A DNA stretch of 64,000 nucleotides from Aureimonas phyllosphaerae (GCF_900113065.1 NZ_FOOA01000020.1:1-64000), one strand, 5' to 3'. Counted from the stretch's first letter, positions 8,474 through 17,261 are shown. Numbers and translations: made by a program. The notes: generated by a model not told the origin, from the sequence alone.

Positions 8474-9547
8474 CTACTTCGCCTTGACCGAATAGACCGG
8501 GGTCCAGTCGGCGGGGGCGAGGACGAGGTCCATCTTGACGTTCGGCACCGTGGTCTTGTCGATGACGGCGGCTTCCGGCTGGACGAGCTTGACCACCGGC
8601 TTCTTCTCGATGAGGCGGATCGCCTGGTCGATGCCGATCGCGCCCTCGCCGACGGGATACTGGGTGGCGAAGGCCAGGATGTCGCCGCGGTTCAGCGCGT
8701 CGAGCATCGCCTGGTTCTCGTAGGAGGAGATGATCTTCATGTCGGTGCGGCCAGCCTCGGCGACGGCGCCGATCGCGGCCTCCGCCGTCGGCGCGGTGCC
8801 CCAGATGACGTTCATGTCGGGATAGGTCTGGAGCGCGTCCTGGATCAGCTGGAGCTGGACAGCGACGCCGGAGTCGCCGAACTTCTCGTCGAGGATCTTG
8901 ACGTTGGGGTTGCCGGCGACCTCCTTCTTGAAGCCCTCGTTGAAGCTTTCCGCCCACCCTGAGCCCGCAGGGCCGGGGAAGGTGACGACGTTCGCCGTCT
9001 CGTCGGCCCCGAGGCTCGCCAGAAGCCCCTTGGCGGTCACCCCGCCCATCGCCGCGAAGTCGACGAAGTTGGCGGCCGGCAGCTTCTCGATCGGCACCGG
9101 ATTGACGACACCGACCACCGGCACGCCCTTGGCCTTCGCCTCGTCGAACTTCTGCGCAAGGCCCGCGCCGGAGATCGCGCCGACGATGATGGCGTCCGCA
9201 CCGCTCGCGAGGCAGTCGTCGAACTGCGAGAGCTGGCGCGGCAGGTTCTCGTAGCCGCCCGCCTCGTAGAGCGTCATGTTCACGTTGGCGGCCTCGGCCT
9301 GTTTCACGACGCCGTAGGCGACCGCGACCCAGAAGCTGTCCTTCATGTGCGGGAAGAGGACGCAGAGATTGTAGGGCTTCTCGGCCTTGCCCACCGGCGT
9401 GTACTCGGCCGGGGTCGGCGTGCCGGAGGAGGAATCGAAGATCTTCATCGGGAACCAGTTCTCCTGCGCCGAGGCGGGGGAGAGCGCGGCGAGCGACAGG
9501 CCGGTCGCAAGCCCGAGTGCGCGGGTCATGGCTTGAAAAGGCGTCAT
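8474..9547 (-). CDS. TorT-like periplasmic substrate-binding protein
   Basis: A 357-residue periplasmic-binding-protein type 1 (Peripla_BP_4) protein. The N-terminus is a Sec signal peptide (hydrophobic stretch to about residue 27, cleavage near ASAQE). The mature part starts ENWFPMKIF and has SFWVAVAYGVVKQAEAANV and SGADAIIVGAISGAG, resembling the TMAO-sensor partner TorT and related ABC binding proteins. AAGGA lies 8 bases before the ATG. No TorS-like sensor is present, whereas an ATPase and two permeases follow directly, so this is a transport receptor. Ligand unknown; the cluster suggests a small nitrogen-containing ring compound. Confidence 0.86.
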   Translation of the reverse strand: MTPFQAMTRALGLATGLSLAALSPASAQENWFPMKIFDSSSGTPTPAEYTPVGKAEKPYNLCVLFPHMKDSFWVAVAYGVVKQAEAANVNMTLYEAGGYENLPRQLSQFDDCLASGADAIIVGAISGAGLAQKFDEAKAKGVPVVGVVNPVPIEKLPAANFVDFAAMGGVTAKGLLASLGADETANVVTFPGPAGSGWAESFNEGFKKEVAGNPNVKILDEKFGDSGVAVQLQLIQDALQTYPDMNVIWGTAPTAEAAIGAVAEAGRTDMKIISSYENQAMLDALNRGDILAFATQYPVGEGAIGIDQAIRLIEKKPVVKLVQPEAAVIDKTTVPNVKMDLVLAPADWTPVYSVKAK

Positions 9548-9624
9548 GGCATCGATCCTTCAGGCTTCGGGAGGAGAGAGGGAGGAACGGGGTCGTCCGG
9601 CCGCGTCCGTTCGGGCATGTCTCG

Positions 9625-11586
9625 TCAGGCGGCGGCCCACTTGGCGACGGAGCGGCGCTCGAAGCTCTCGCGGAACTGCCGGGTGGATTCGGGCAGGAGC
9701 TCGCCCGTGCCCCAGTGGAGGATCACGGCGTGGCGGCGGATCACGTCCATCATGTCGATCTCGCCGGCCTGGAACCTGCCGGCGACCGCTTCGGGGTCCT
9801 CCCGGGCCCATTCGACGCGGCTCTTGGCGATCTCGGCGCGGAGGGCTTGCGTGCCGGCTTCGTCGATCTCGTACTCGCAGAGTTCGGCGTCGATCGTCCG
9901 GATCACGACGCCGTAATCCTTGGCGGCGCGCTCCACCGACACGTAGTCGTCGACGACGTCCTCGAGGACATGGGCGGGATCGCGCTTCAAGGGGTCGCCG
10001 AAGCCGCCCCCGCCCCCGGTGGGCCGCCAGAAGTGGTCGCCCTCCTTGAGCGATACGTCGGAGAAGATCGTGCCGAGGCGGACGGTCTCGTCTGTGCCGA
10101 CCCGCTTCAGCGTCAGTCCGTGCGGGATCGAAGGCAGGCCCCCTTCGATGCCCCAGACGATCGCCCGCTCGCGGTCGCAGATGTAGGAGATCACCGTGTC
10201 CTCGGACTGCAGCATCTTGGAGCCCTTGAGGACGCCGACGCCGCCGCGCCATTCGCCGGGACCGGCGGAATCGGTCTGGATCTGGCACTCGGTCATCAGG
10301 ATCGGCGTCGTGCGCTCCTGGCCCTCGATCGGCTGCGCCATCATGCCGGTGCCGAAGCACGAGGTGGTGACGTTGGCGCCGTCCTTGCCGTTGCGCCCGC
10401 CCCAGCCGCCCGGCAGCCAGTCGTAGAACATGAAGATCGGCTTGTCGGGGGAGCGGGCGTCGCGCCCGCCGGTCAGGAGATATTCGAGGTTGAAGGTGCA
10501 GGCGAGCGCGCGCTCGGGCATCAGTTCCGACCACATCTCGTAGATCGAGTTCATGATCTTCTCGAAGGGCATCAGGAAGCCGGTGACCGCCACCGGCCAC
10601 TTGGCGTCGACGATCGAGCCTTCGGGCACCGTCAGCTCAAAGGCGCGGTAGAAGCCGGAATTGAGCGGGAGGTCGGGGAAGAAGGTCTTCATGCCGGCCG
10701 CGACCGCCGAGAAGGTCGCGCCGAAGGCCGAGTTGTAGATCGAGGCGATGGTCGGGTGGCTGCCCGAGAAGTCGTAATAGGCCTTATCCCCACGGATCGT
10801 CATCTTGATGCGGATCGGGATCATGCCCTCGCCGCCGGCCGGGTCGCGGTCGATGTAGTCGACCGTCTCCCAGGTGCCGTCGGGAAGCGCGGCGATGCGC
10901 TGGCGCACGGCGCGCTCGACATAGTCCTGCACTTCGGCAAGGCCCGTCTTCACGGTCTCGCGCCCGTACTTCTCGACGAGGCGCAGGATCTCGCGCGCGC
11001 AGACGGCGGTCCCTTGAGCCTGCGCCTGGATGTCGCCGATGATCGAGGCCGGATCGCGCGTGTTCGACGCGATCATGTTGGCGACGTCGCGCCGGAACAC
11101 GCCCTTGTCGTAGAGCCGGACCGGCGTGATGCGCAGGCCCTCGCGGAACATGTCGCGCGCCGTGACGTCGAAGGAGCCCGGCACCGAGCCGCCCATGTCC
11201 GACCAGTGGCCGTTGGACTGGGCATAGGCGATGATCTCGCCGCCCGAGAAGATCGGCCGGATGAGGCGCACGTCCGAGAAATGCGTGCCGCCGGCATAGG
11301 GGTCGTTGATGGCGAAGACGTCGCCGTCGTGCATGTCGCCCTCGAAGGCGCGCATGACGTCCTTGCAGGTGAAGTGCAGGGTGCCGACGTGGACGGCGAT
11401 GTCCTGGTTGCCCTGCGCCGCGCATTCGCCGTCGGCATCGTGCAGCGCCGAGGAGAAGTCGTGGTTGTAGATCACGAAGGAGTAGCAGGTCCGCAGCACC
11501 TGCTCGCCCATCTGGTCGACGCTGGTGATGAAGGAGTTCTTGAGGACCTCGAAGGTCACGGGGTCGAGCGTCTGTTCGCTGGCCAT
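9625..11586 (-). CDS. hyuB: Hydantoinase/5-oxoprolinase subunit B
   Basis: About 653 residues from the ATG at 11586 (MASEQTLDPVTFEVLKNS), of normal HyuB length. Family blocks seen are HDFSSALHDADGE, FAINDPYAGGTHFSDV, RPTGGGGGFGDPLKRDP near the C-terminus and GGWGGRNGKDGANV. With HyuA it forms an ATP-dependent enzyme that opens hydantoins, 5-oxoproline or, in characterised relatives, lactams such as caprolactam. It begins 5 bases after hyuA and has GAAGGG inside the hyuA end. A stop-free frame continues across hyuA to 13707, but this is an out-of-frame artefact of high GC. It ends 77 bases before the binding-protein gene. Confidence 0.92.
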   Translation of the reverse strand: MASEQTLDPVTFEVLKNSFITSVDQMGEQVLRTCYSFVIYNHDFSSALHDADGECAAQGNQDIAVHVGTLHFTCKDVMRAFEGDMHDGDVFAINDPYAGGTHFSDVRLIRPIFSGGEIIAYAQSNGHWSDMGGSVPGSFDVTARDMFREGLRITPVRLYDKGVFRRDVANMIASNTRDPASIIGDIQAQAQGTAVCAREILRLVEKYGRETVKTGLAEVQDYVERAVRQRIAALPDGTWETVDYIDRDPAGGEGMIPIRIKMTIRGDKAYYDFSGSHPTIASIYNSAFGATFSAVAAGMKTFFPDLPLNSGFYRAFELTVPEGSIVDAKWPVAVTGFLMPFEKIMNSIYEMWSELMPERALACTFNLEYLLTGGRDARSPDKPIFMFYDWLPGGWGGRNGKDGANVTTSCFGTGMMAQPIEGQERTTPILMTECQIQTDSAGPGEWRGGVGVLKGSKMLQSEDTVISYICDRERAIVWGIEGGLPSIPHGLTLKRVGTDETVRLGTIFSDVSLKEGDHFWRPTGGGGGFGDPLKRDPAHVLEDVVDDYVSVERAAKDYGVVIRTIDAELCEYEIDEAGTQALRAEIAKSRVEWAREDPEAVAGRFQAGEIDMMDVIRRHAVILHWGTGELLPESTRQFRESFERRSVAKWAAA

Positions 11587-11591
11587 CTCGT

Positions 11592-13616
11592 TCAGCCCTT
11601 CACGTGGATGATGATGTTCAGATACTTGTCGACCTCGGCGAGCGAGCCCGGCGGCACAACGACGGTCGAGTCCACCTGCTCGACGATCGCCGGACCCCGG
11701 AACGAGAAGCCGCAGGGCAGGTCGTCGCGCTGGAAGACCGGCGTGTCGTGCGGTGCGTTGTCGAACCAGACGGTGCGGCGCGACACGGGATCGGGGGTCT
11801 CGCCCGTCGGCTCGTGGACGGCGAGTTCGGCCTTCGGCACGACGCCGATCGCCTTGACGTTGACGCGGAAGAAGGAGACCGGCGCGTCGTCGCGGCGGAA
11901 GTTGTATTCGCGCTGGTGTTCGCGGTGGAAGTCGGCGACCAGCGCCTCGATCGAGGTGATCGGGCTCGGCACGGAGACGGCGAGCGAGCGCCACTGTCCG
12001 CGATACATCATGTCGATCGAGCGCTGGAGGACGATGTCCGTCTCCGCGACGCCCTCGTGCGTCAGCCGGTCGAGGGCCTCGCGCTCGATCCGGGCAAAGC
12101 GCGCCTCGATATCGGTGGGCTCGGCCTCGGTGCCCTCCACCATGCAGTTTTCCGAAAAATCGTGCTGCATGTCGACGAGGAGGCAGCCGAGCGCCGAGGT
12201 GACGCCGGGGTTCGGCGGGACGATCACGGCGGGGATCGCGAGCTCGCGCGCGACGTCCACCCCGTGCAGCGCGCCGGCCCCGCCGAAGGCGACGAGGGCG
12301 AAGTCTCGCGGGTCGTAGCCGCGGCTGATCGAGATCAGGCGCACGGCGTCCGACATGTTGGCGTTGGCGACGCGCAGGATCGCATCCGACGCTTCCTCGG
12401 CCGACAGGCCGAAGGGCTTGGCGACGCCGTCCTCGACGGCTTCGCGGGCGAGGGCGGGATCGAGTTGCACCTTGCCGCCGGCAAGACTTGTGCCGAGGCG
12501 CCCGAGCGTGACGTTGGCATCGGTGTTGGTCGGCTGGCGGTTGCCGTTGCCGTAGCAGGCGGGACCGGGGAAGGCGCCGGCCGACTGCGGGCCGTTGCGA
12601 AGCGATCCCGCCTCGTCGGTCCAGGCAAGCGAGCCGCCGCCGGCCCCGATCGTCAGCACCTCGATCGAGGAGAAGCGGATGGGGTAGCCGAACTCGATGT
12701 ACCAGTCTTTGGTGACACGCGACTGGCCCTCGTAGGCGAGCGAGACGTCGGTGGACGTGCCGCCCATGTCGAGGCCGATCGAGTTCGGGAAGCCGCAGAG
12801 CGAGGCGATGTGGCGGGACGCGATGGCGCCCGCCGCGATGCCTGAGCCCGCAAGCCGCGCGGCATAGTCCTTGACGGAGGCCGGCGTCATCACGCCGCCG
12901 CCGGTGTGGAGAAGGAGGAGGTCGCGGGTGTAGCCGCCCGACGCCAGTTCCTCGCCGAGCCGCGTCGTGTAGCTGACGACGACCGGCGAGACGGCGGCGT
13001 TGGCGACCGTGGTCGAGAAGCGCTCGTGCTCGAAGATCTCCGGCAGCACCTGCGAGGAGATCGAGACCGGCACGTCGGGCATGGCCTCGAGCAGGATCTC
13101 GCGCATGCGGCGCTCGTGGTCGCCGTTCAGGTAGGCGTTCATGAAGCAGACCGCGATCGCCTCGACGCCGCGCTTCTTGAGAATGCGCGCGACCTCGCGG
13201 GCGGCCGCCTCGTCCAGCGGCTCGACGACCTTGCCGGCGCTGTCGACGCGCTCGGGCACCGTGAGCCGGTCGCGGCGCGGGATGTAGGGCTTCACGACGT
13301 CCTTGTAGACGTCCCAGAGGTCTTCCTTGTTGGCGCGGCGGATCTCGAGGACGTCGCGGAAGCCAGCGCTGCAGACCATCGCGGTGCGTGGCAGGCGGCG
13401 GGTGATCAGCGCGTTGGTCGCGACGGTGGTGCCGTGGCTGAAGAGCGCCACCTTGGACAGATCGATGCCGGCCTTGCCGACGCCGCCAAGGATCCCCTCG
13501 ATCGGGTCCTTGGTGGACGACGTCTTCTCGATGCGGATGAGGCCGGTGTCCTCGTCCATGATGCAGATGTCGGTGAAGGTGCCGCCGACATCGACGGCGA
13601 CGCGAAGATTCTGCAA
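11592..13616 (-). CDS. hyuA: Hydantoinase/5-oxoprolinase subunit A
   Basis: A 674-residue ATP-binding subunit. The Hydant_A_N domain opens with VAVDVGGTFTDICI (about residues 6-19) and has FSHGTTVATNALITRR. The second domain carries GLDMGGTSTDVSLAYEG and VAFGGAGALHGVDVARELAIP, the actin/hexokinase-like phosphate loops. The start is a TTG at 13616, placed as in relatives only a few residues before VDVGGTFTD; no ATG is available close by. It is the first structural gene of the cluster, 237 bases from the AraC-type regulator gene, which is likely to control it. Confidence 0.92.
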   Translation of the reverse strand: MQNLRVAVDVGGTFTDICIMDEDTGLIRIEKTSSTKDPIEGILGGVGKAGIDLSKVALFSHGTTVATNALITRRLPRTAMVCSAGFRDVLEIRRANKEDLWDVYKDVVKPYIPRRDRLTVPERVDSAGKVVEPLDEAAAREVARILKKRGVEAIAVCFMNAYLNGDHERRMREILLEAMPDVPVSISSQVLPEIFEHERFSTTVANAAVSPVVVSYTTRLGEELASGGYTRDLLLLHTGGGVMTPASVKDYAARLAGSGIAAGAIASRHIASLCGFPNSIGLDMGGTSTDVSLAYEGQSRVTKDWYIEFGYPIRFSSIEVLTIGAGGGSLAWTDEAGSLRNGPQSAGAFPGPACYGNGNRQPTNTDANVTLGRLGTSLAGGKVQLDPALAREAVEDGVAKPFGLSAEEASDAILRVANANMSDAVRLISISRGYDPRDFALVAFGGAGALHGVDVARELAIPAVIVPPNPGVTSALGCLLVDMQHDFSENCMVEGTEAEPTDIEARFARIEREALDRLTHEGVAETDIVLQRSIDMMYRGQWRSLAVSVPSPITSIEALVADFHREHQREYNFRRDDAPVSFFRVNVKAIGVVPKAELAVHEPTGETPDPVSRRTVWFDNAPHDTPVFQRDDLPCGFSFRGPAIVEQVDSTVVVPPGSLAEVDKYLNIIIHVKG

Positions 13617-13853
13617 GGCGGCCCATCCCCAAGGCTTCGACCGTTCGTGTCGGCACAGGCGTGCCCGATGGCGCGGCGGATCGGTGCGATCCGCGCCCGT
13701 TCGACAAGGGCGGTCGGTGGTTTTTCGAAAGGTTGCCGGGGGATTAAAGGGGCTTTCGCCCGACCGCTCTTGTCGGAGAGCGCATCAGTCCTTGTGCCTG
13801 AGAGCATCGGCCGCACAAAGCTTGGGCGTCTTTGTGCGTTGCACTATCGCCGA
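13617..13853 (-). promoter_or_regulatory. Intergenic region upstream of hyuA with repeat elements
   Basis: This 237-base gap separates the AraC-type gene from hyuA and should hold the cluster promoter. It has a 12-base imperfect direct repeat (13788-13799 and 13828-13839, 10 of 12 identical, 40 bases apart start to start). It also has a 9-base perfect inverted repeat (13812-13820 and 13830-13838) with a 9-base spacer. The inverted repeat sits 16 bases past the regulator stop, so it may be that gene's terminator, while the direct repeat suits an AraC-type operator. No strong -35/-10 pair is evident. Confidence 0.45.
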
Positions 13854-14825
13854 TCAGCCCTTCAGCGCGGTCGCCCTTGCCTGGCTCGGACTGCAGCCGA
13901 ACTGGGCGCGGTAGTTGCGGCTGAACTGCGCCTGATCGCCGAAGCCCCATTCGTAGGCGATCTCGGAAATCGCGCGGCGCCCGTTCTGCGGGTCCCGCAG
14001 GAGCGCGTCGCACATCAGGAGGCGCTGGGTACGGATATGGGCGCAGACCGTCGTGCCCTCCGCCTCGAAGAGATGGTGAAGGTAGCGCAGCGAGATGCCG
14101 CAGCCGTCCGCGATGCGCTGCGGTGACAGATCGGTCTCGCGCAGGTGCGAACGGATGAAGTGCTCGGCGCGATGAAGGTGAGCGTTGCGCACTGAAGAGG
14201 ACGAGCCCGACAGGACGCGCTGGTCGGCCTCCACCGCCATGGCGAGGAGATCGACGAGATGGGCGCCCATCAGGCCGCGCGCCGCCTCGTCCATCTCGTC
14301 GAGGCGCGGCGCGGTCATCCGCAGCATGTCGACGAAGAGGGCGCCGACCGAGCGGCTCGCGTCGAACTGGAGCGTCGCCAGCCGCTCGGGCCGGGGGATG
14401 CGCGAGCGAAGGAGCGCGCTCGGCACCTTCATCACCCAGAGCGCGGCCCGCTCGCGATGGCTGAACTCGTAGGGCAGGTGGCTGCGCTCGATCAGGAACT
14501 GGCCGGGCCGGCAGGTGACGTCCTGGTTGTCCTGCGCGAAGCGGATCTCGGCGATGTCGGGCACCGTGATCAGGTAGCTTTCCTCGCGCTCCGAGACGAG
14601 GTGACGCTCCTGCCGCCGGTAGAGCAGCCCGTCGCAGTGGTTGCGCGAGATCGAGACCTGGCCGAGCGACCAGAAGTCGAGGTCGCCGGAAAACTCCTGC
14701 GCGTTGCGGAACTGGATATCGAGCGGGAAGTAGGTGCGCGAGACCGCGTCCTGCCAGAACTGCTTGCGCTGGCCGCCCGGGGCCTGATCGGTGGAATAGG
14801 TCAATCGCATCGCACGCATCCCCAT
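13854..14825 (-). CDS. AraC-family transcriptional regulator (FeaR-like sensor domain)
   Basis: AraC/XylS regulator, about 323 residues from the ATG at 14825; a longer frame reaches 14897, and ATGs at 14819 and 14810 are also possible. The N-terminal half (STDQAPGGQRKQFWQDAV onward) resembles the AraC_binding_2 sensor of FeaR. The C-terminal 100 residues hold the double helix-turn-helix: LSPQRIADGCGISLRYLHHL, and EIAYEWGFGDQAQFSRNYR followed by FGCSPSQAR. It lies just upstream of hyuA in the same direction and is the natural activator of the lactam-type cluster, probably in response to its substrate. Confidence 0.87.
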   Translation of the reverse strand: MGMRAMRLTYSTDQAPGGQRKQFWQDAVSRTYFPLDIQFRNAQEFSGDLDFWSLGQVSISRNHCDGLLYRRQERHLVSEREESYLITVPDIAEIRFAQDNQDVTCRPGQFLIERSHLPYEFSHRERAALWVMKVPSALLRSRIPRPERLATLQFDASRSVGALFVDMLRMTAPRLDEMDEAARGLMGAHLVDLLAMAVEADQRVLSGSSSSVRNAHLHRAEHFIRSHLRETDLSPQRIADGCGISLRYLHHLFEAEGTTVCAHIRTQRLLMCDALLRDPQNGRRAISEIAYEWGFGDQAQFSRNYRAQFGCSPSQARATALKG

Positions 14826-15251
14826 CCGGTTCCAGCCGGCCCCGCGGTCCGGAGGCGGCCAGTTCATCACCATTCGCGCGGCGTTTGAAGACCCCACGCG
14901 GCAAATGCCCGTTCAGGATCGCAAAGCAGGAAGCGTGCCAAATCAAGGTGATGGCGGGCGAGACGAGCGAAAAGCCCGGCGATGCAGGCGATATATCATA
15001 TGACGGCGTGGCATCGGGGCGCTGGCGCCTCCGCCTCTGCGCACCGTCCGCCGGGGCGCGTTGCCCACGATCGCATCAAGGGGCGTGATTCGAGGGCAGG
15101 GGTTCGCGGGACGGTCATGCACCCGGCGGCAGGGCGCGGGGTTCTCGCACGGCAAGGGATGACGAAACCCCGATCCCGATGGCGCCGGGACCACGCGGCG
15201 GGCCCACCGGCTCCGGCCCGCCGCGCTCGTCGTGGAGGGGGCTCGCGCCCC
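14826..15251. other. Intergenic region between the aldolase gene and the AraC-type gene
   Basis: No gene is visible in these 426 bases. It contains a strong hairpin at 15194-15225 (listed separately) and a short AT-rich patch at about 14990-15003. On the minus strand that patch reads TATGAT at 15000-14995, a plausible -10 element for the AraC-type gene, although no good -35 sits at the right distance. Confidence 0.5.
15194..15225 (-). terminator. Hairpin, probable terminator of the aldolase/IclR/RidA/ABC operon
   Basis: A perfect 11-base-pair GC stem (15194-15204 with 15215-15225) and a 10-base loop, about 26 bases beyond the aldolase stop on the transcribed strand. No T-tract follows, so it may act with Rho or simply protect the mRNA end. 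It is the last element before the next regulator gene. Confidence 0.6.
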
Positions 15252-15971
15252 TCAGGCCTTCGCTGCCGGGCGATCGTCGCCGGCCGTTGCGCTCGGCGTG
15301 TCGTTCACCCCGTCGAGATCTGGGGCCTGGCCGTAGCTCATGTTCTTCATCTGCTGGATGACGCGCGCCATCTCGTCGTCGGGGAGGACCGGCGGCTCGC
15401 CGAGGATGCGCGCCTGGACATAGAGGCGCGACAGCGTCTCGACCTCGATCGCCAGCGCCAGCGCGCCCGCCATGGTGCGCCCGAGCGCGATCTGCCCGTG
15501 CTGGCCGAGAAGGCAGGCCATCCGGTCCTCCAAGGCTTCCAGCGCGGCGTCCGACAGCGCCTGCGTCCCGAAGGTCGCATAGCGCGAGCAGCGGATCGTC
15601 GAGCCGCCGGCGACCGCGGTCATGTAGTGGAAGCTCGGGATCTCCTTGTGGTGGACGGCGAGCGTCGTGGCGTAGACGGAATGGCAGTGGAGGACGCAGT
15701 CGACGTCGGGGCGGGCGGCGAGGATGTCGCGGTGGAAGCGCCATTCCGACGACGGGCGCCGGGGGCCTTCGTAGCGGCCGTCGAAGTGCATCTGTACGAG
15801 GTCGCCCGGCTGCATGAGATCGTAGGGCAGCGAGGTCGGGGTGACGAGGAAGCCCGCCGCGTTGCGCACCGACAGGTTGCCCGCGGTGCCCTGGTTGATG
15901 CCGCTCTCGTTCATGCGGCGGCAGATTGCGACCATCTCCTCGCGAAGGGCGTCGTCGGTTCGAAGGGTCAT
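15252..15971 (-). CDS. Class II aldolase/adducin family protein
   Basis: About 239 residues from the ATG at 15971 (GGGAGA upstream). The fold is shown by NQGTAGNLSVRN, the zinc-ligand pair in VLHCHSVYATTLA, the third histidine in LGQHGQIALG, and an acidic residue in the EWRFHRDIL segment. Members cleave sugar phosphates (fuculose-1-P, ribulose-5-P epimerase) or act on other hydroxy-keto compounds. It is the last gene of a minus-strand operon after an amino-acid importer, RidA and an IclR regulator. No dedicated sugar kinase lies beside it, so a substrate without phosphate is possible. The 30-residue C-terminal tail is polar and probably disordered. Confidence 0.88.
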   Translation of the reverse strand: MTLRTDDALREEMVAICRRMNESGINQGTAGNLSVRNAAGFLVTPTSLPYDLMQPGDLVQMHFDGRYEGPRRPSSEWRFHRDILAARPDVDCVLHCHSVYATTLAVHHKEIPSFHYMTAVAGGSTIRCSRYATFGTQALSDAALEALEDRMACLLGQHGQIALGRTMAGALALAIEVETLSRLYVQARILGEPPVLPDDEMARVIQQMKNMSYGQAPDLDGVNDTPSATAGDDRPAAKA

Positions 15972-16058
15972 GAGGCGTCTCCCGGGGCTTGGCGAAGGTT
16001 GCATCAGGGCCTACACCGCCCGAGCGTCCGTCGCCAGCGGCGCGCGCCGCCCGGCAGA

Positions 16059-16829
16059 TCAGGCGAAGAAGGGTTCGAGCGACACCGCGGCCGCGCCGAG
16101 CCGAGCCAGATAGTCGGCATGGTTGCGCAGGGCATCGGCCTTCGGCGCGACGAGGCAGAGCGTCGCCGCCGCCGTGCCGTCCGGCCGGCGGATCGGCACG
16201 GCGAAGCAGTGGGTGTAGCTGTCGACGATGGAATCGAAGGTGAAATAGCCGTCCGCGACGGCCTTGTGGGCCTGCCGCGCGAACTCGGCCGGTGCGAGCC
16301 AGTCGCCCGAGGGGAGCCGGAAGTCCGCCGGCGGCACGAAGGCGCGGATCTCGTCCTCGCCGAGATGGCCAAGGAGCAGGCGGCCGGACGCCGTCCAGGG
16401 AATGGGCGTGCGCTCGCCGACGCTCGACGAGATGCGGAAGGGCCGCGAGCCCTCGCGCATCATGGCGACCGTGTACTTGTTGCCGTCGAGGAGGCAGAAC
16501 TGGGCGGTCTCCTGCGTCTCCGCCGCGAGACGGTCGAGCACCATCGTCACGCGGCTCGGCATGTCGGAGTGGTGGCCGTAGGCCTGCCCGTAGAGGAACA
16601 GGCGACGGCCGAGGAAGACGCGCCCCTCGGCGTCGGCGGCTTCCAGGACATCGAGCTTCACGAGCGCCGCGACGATCTCGTAGATCGTCGACCGCGGCGC
16701 GCCCATCGCGGCCGCGATCTCGTTGGGGCGGAGCGGACGGCCCGCCTCGCGCAGGGCGTCGAGGATGTCGAAGGCCCGGTCGAGCCCGCGCGCCCGGCGG
16801 TTGACGGTCTCCTCCACGCGCGTGTCCAT
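16059..16829 (-). CDS. IclR-family transcriptional regulator
   Basis: A 256-residue regulator: an N-terminal winged helix (about residues 14-75, LRPNEIAAAMGAPRSTIYEI) and a C-terminal IclR effector domain (TASGRLLLGHLGEDEIRAFV, GYFTFDSIVDSYTHCFAVPI). It sits inside the operon between RidA and the class II aldolase, so it is probably autoregulated. The likely target is the operon promoter in the divergent region at 20279-20390. The effector should be the imported compound or a breakdown product. Confidence 0.9.
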   Translation of the reverse strand: MDTRVEETVNRRARGLDRAFDILDALREAGRPLRPNEIAAAMGAPRSTIYEIVAALVKLDVLEAADAEGRVFLGRRLFLYGQAYGHHSDMPSRVTMVLDRLAAETQETAQFCLLDGNKYTVAMMREGSRPFRISSSVGERTPIPWTASGRLLLGHLGEDEIRAFVPPADFRLPSGDWLAPAEFARQAHKAVADGYFTFDSIVDSYTHCFAVPIRRPDGTAAATLCLVAPKADALRNHADYLARLGAAAVSLEPFFA

Positions 16830-16858
16830 GTCGTCTCCGATGCTCGGGCCCTCGCGGC

Positions 16859-17242
16859 TTATTTCCGCTTGAAGGCGACGCAGTCAATCTCGACCTTGCA
16901 GTCGACCATCATCGACGACTGCACGCAGGCCCGCGCCGGCGGGGTCGCGCCGAAATATTCGGCATAGACGCCGTTGAAGCTCCAGAAGTCCCGAGGGTCG
17001 TCGAGCCAGACGCCGACGCGCACGACGTCCTCCAGGCCGTAGCCCGCCTCGGTGAGGATGGCGATGACGTTCTCCATGGTCTTCTTCGTCTGCTGGACGA
17101 TGCCGCCCGGCACGATCTCGCCGTTCTCCATGGCCACCTGGCCGGACACGTAAAGCCAGCCGTCGGCTTCTACCGCGCGGGCAAAGGGCAGCGGCTTGCC
17201 GCCGGCGCCGGTCTCGCCGGCACCATAGCGCTTGAGGGTCAT
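16859..17242 (-). CDS. RidA-family reactive enamine/imine deaminase
   Basis: A 127-residue YjgF/YER057c/UK114 protein. The core has PFARAVEADGWLYVSGQVA, and near the C-terminus PPARACVQSSM (the family arginine) and DCKVEIDCVAF (the family glutamate). RidA proteins hydrolyse reactive 2-aminoacrylate and other enamines/imines made by PLP dehydratases or amino-acid oxidases. Its place directly after an amino-acid ABC ATPase (19 bases) suggests that the imported amino acid passes through an imine or enamine stage. Confidence 0.9.
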   Translation of the reverse strand: MTLKRYGAGETGAGGKPLPFARAVEADGWLYVSGQVAMENGEIVPGGIVQQTKKTMENVIAILTEAGYGLEDVVRVGVWLDDPRDFWSFNGVYAEYFGATPPARACVQSSMMVDCKVEIDCVAFKRK

Positions 17243-17261
17243 GCGTGCGTGTCCTGTTCTG

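Noticed and set aside
9517-12318. A plus-strand frame of 933 codons opposite hyuB and hyuA.
   Set aside because: Same composition bias; the minus strand holds recognisable HyuB and HyuA proteins over this range.
9625-13707. A stop-free frame of 1360 codons covering hyuB and all of hyuA, suggesting a HyuB fusion.
   Set aside because: Only the part up to 11586 reads as HyuB. The rest is Arg-rich out-of-frame sequence over hyuA, which has its own good protein in another frame; a ribosome site precedes the ATG at 11586.
16037-16054. Self-complementary GC stretch (GCGGCGCGCGCCGC) between the aldolase and IclR genes as an operator.
   Set aside because: Low-complexity GC alternation of this kind is expected by chance at this base composition, and it has no second copy near a promoter.
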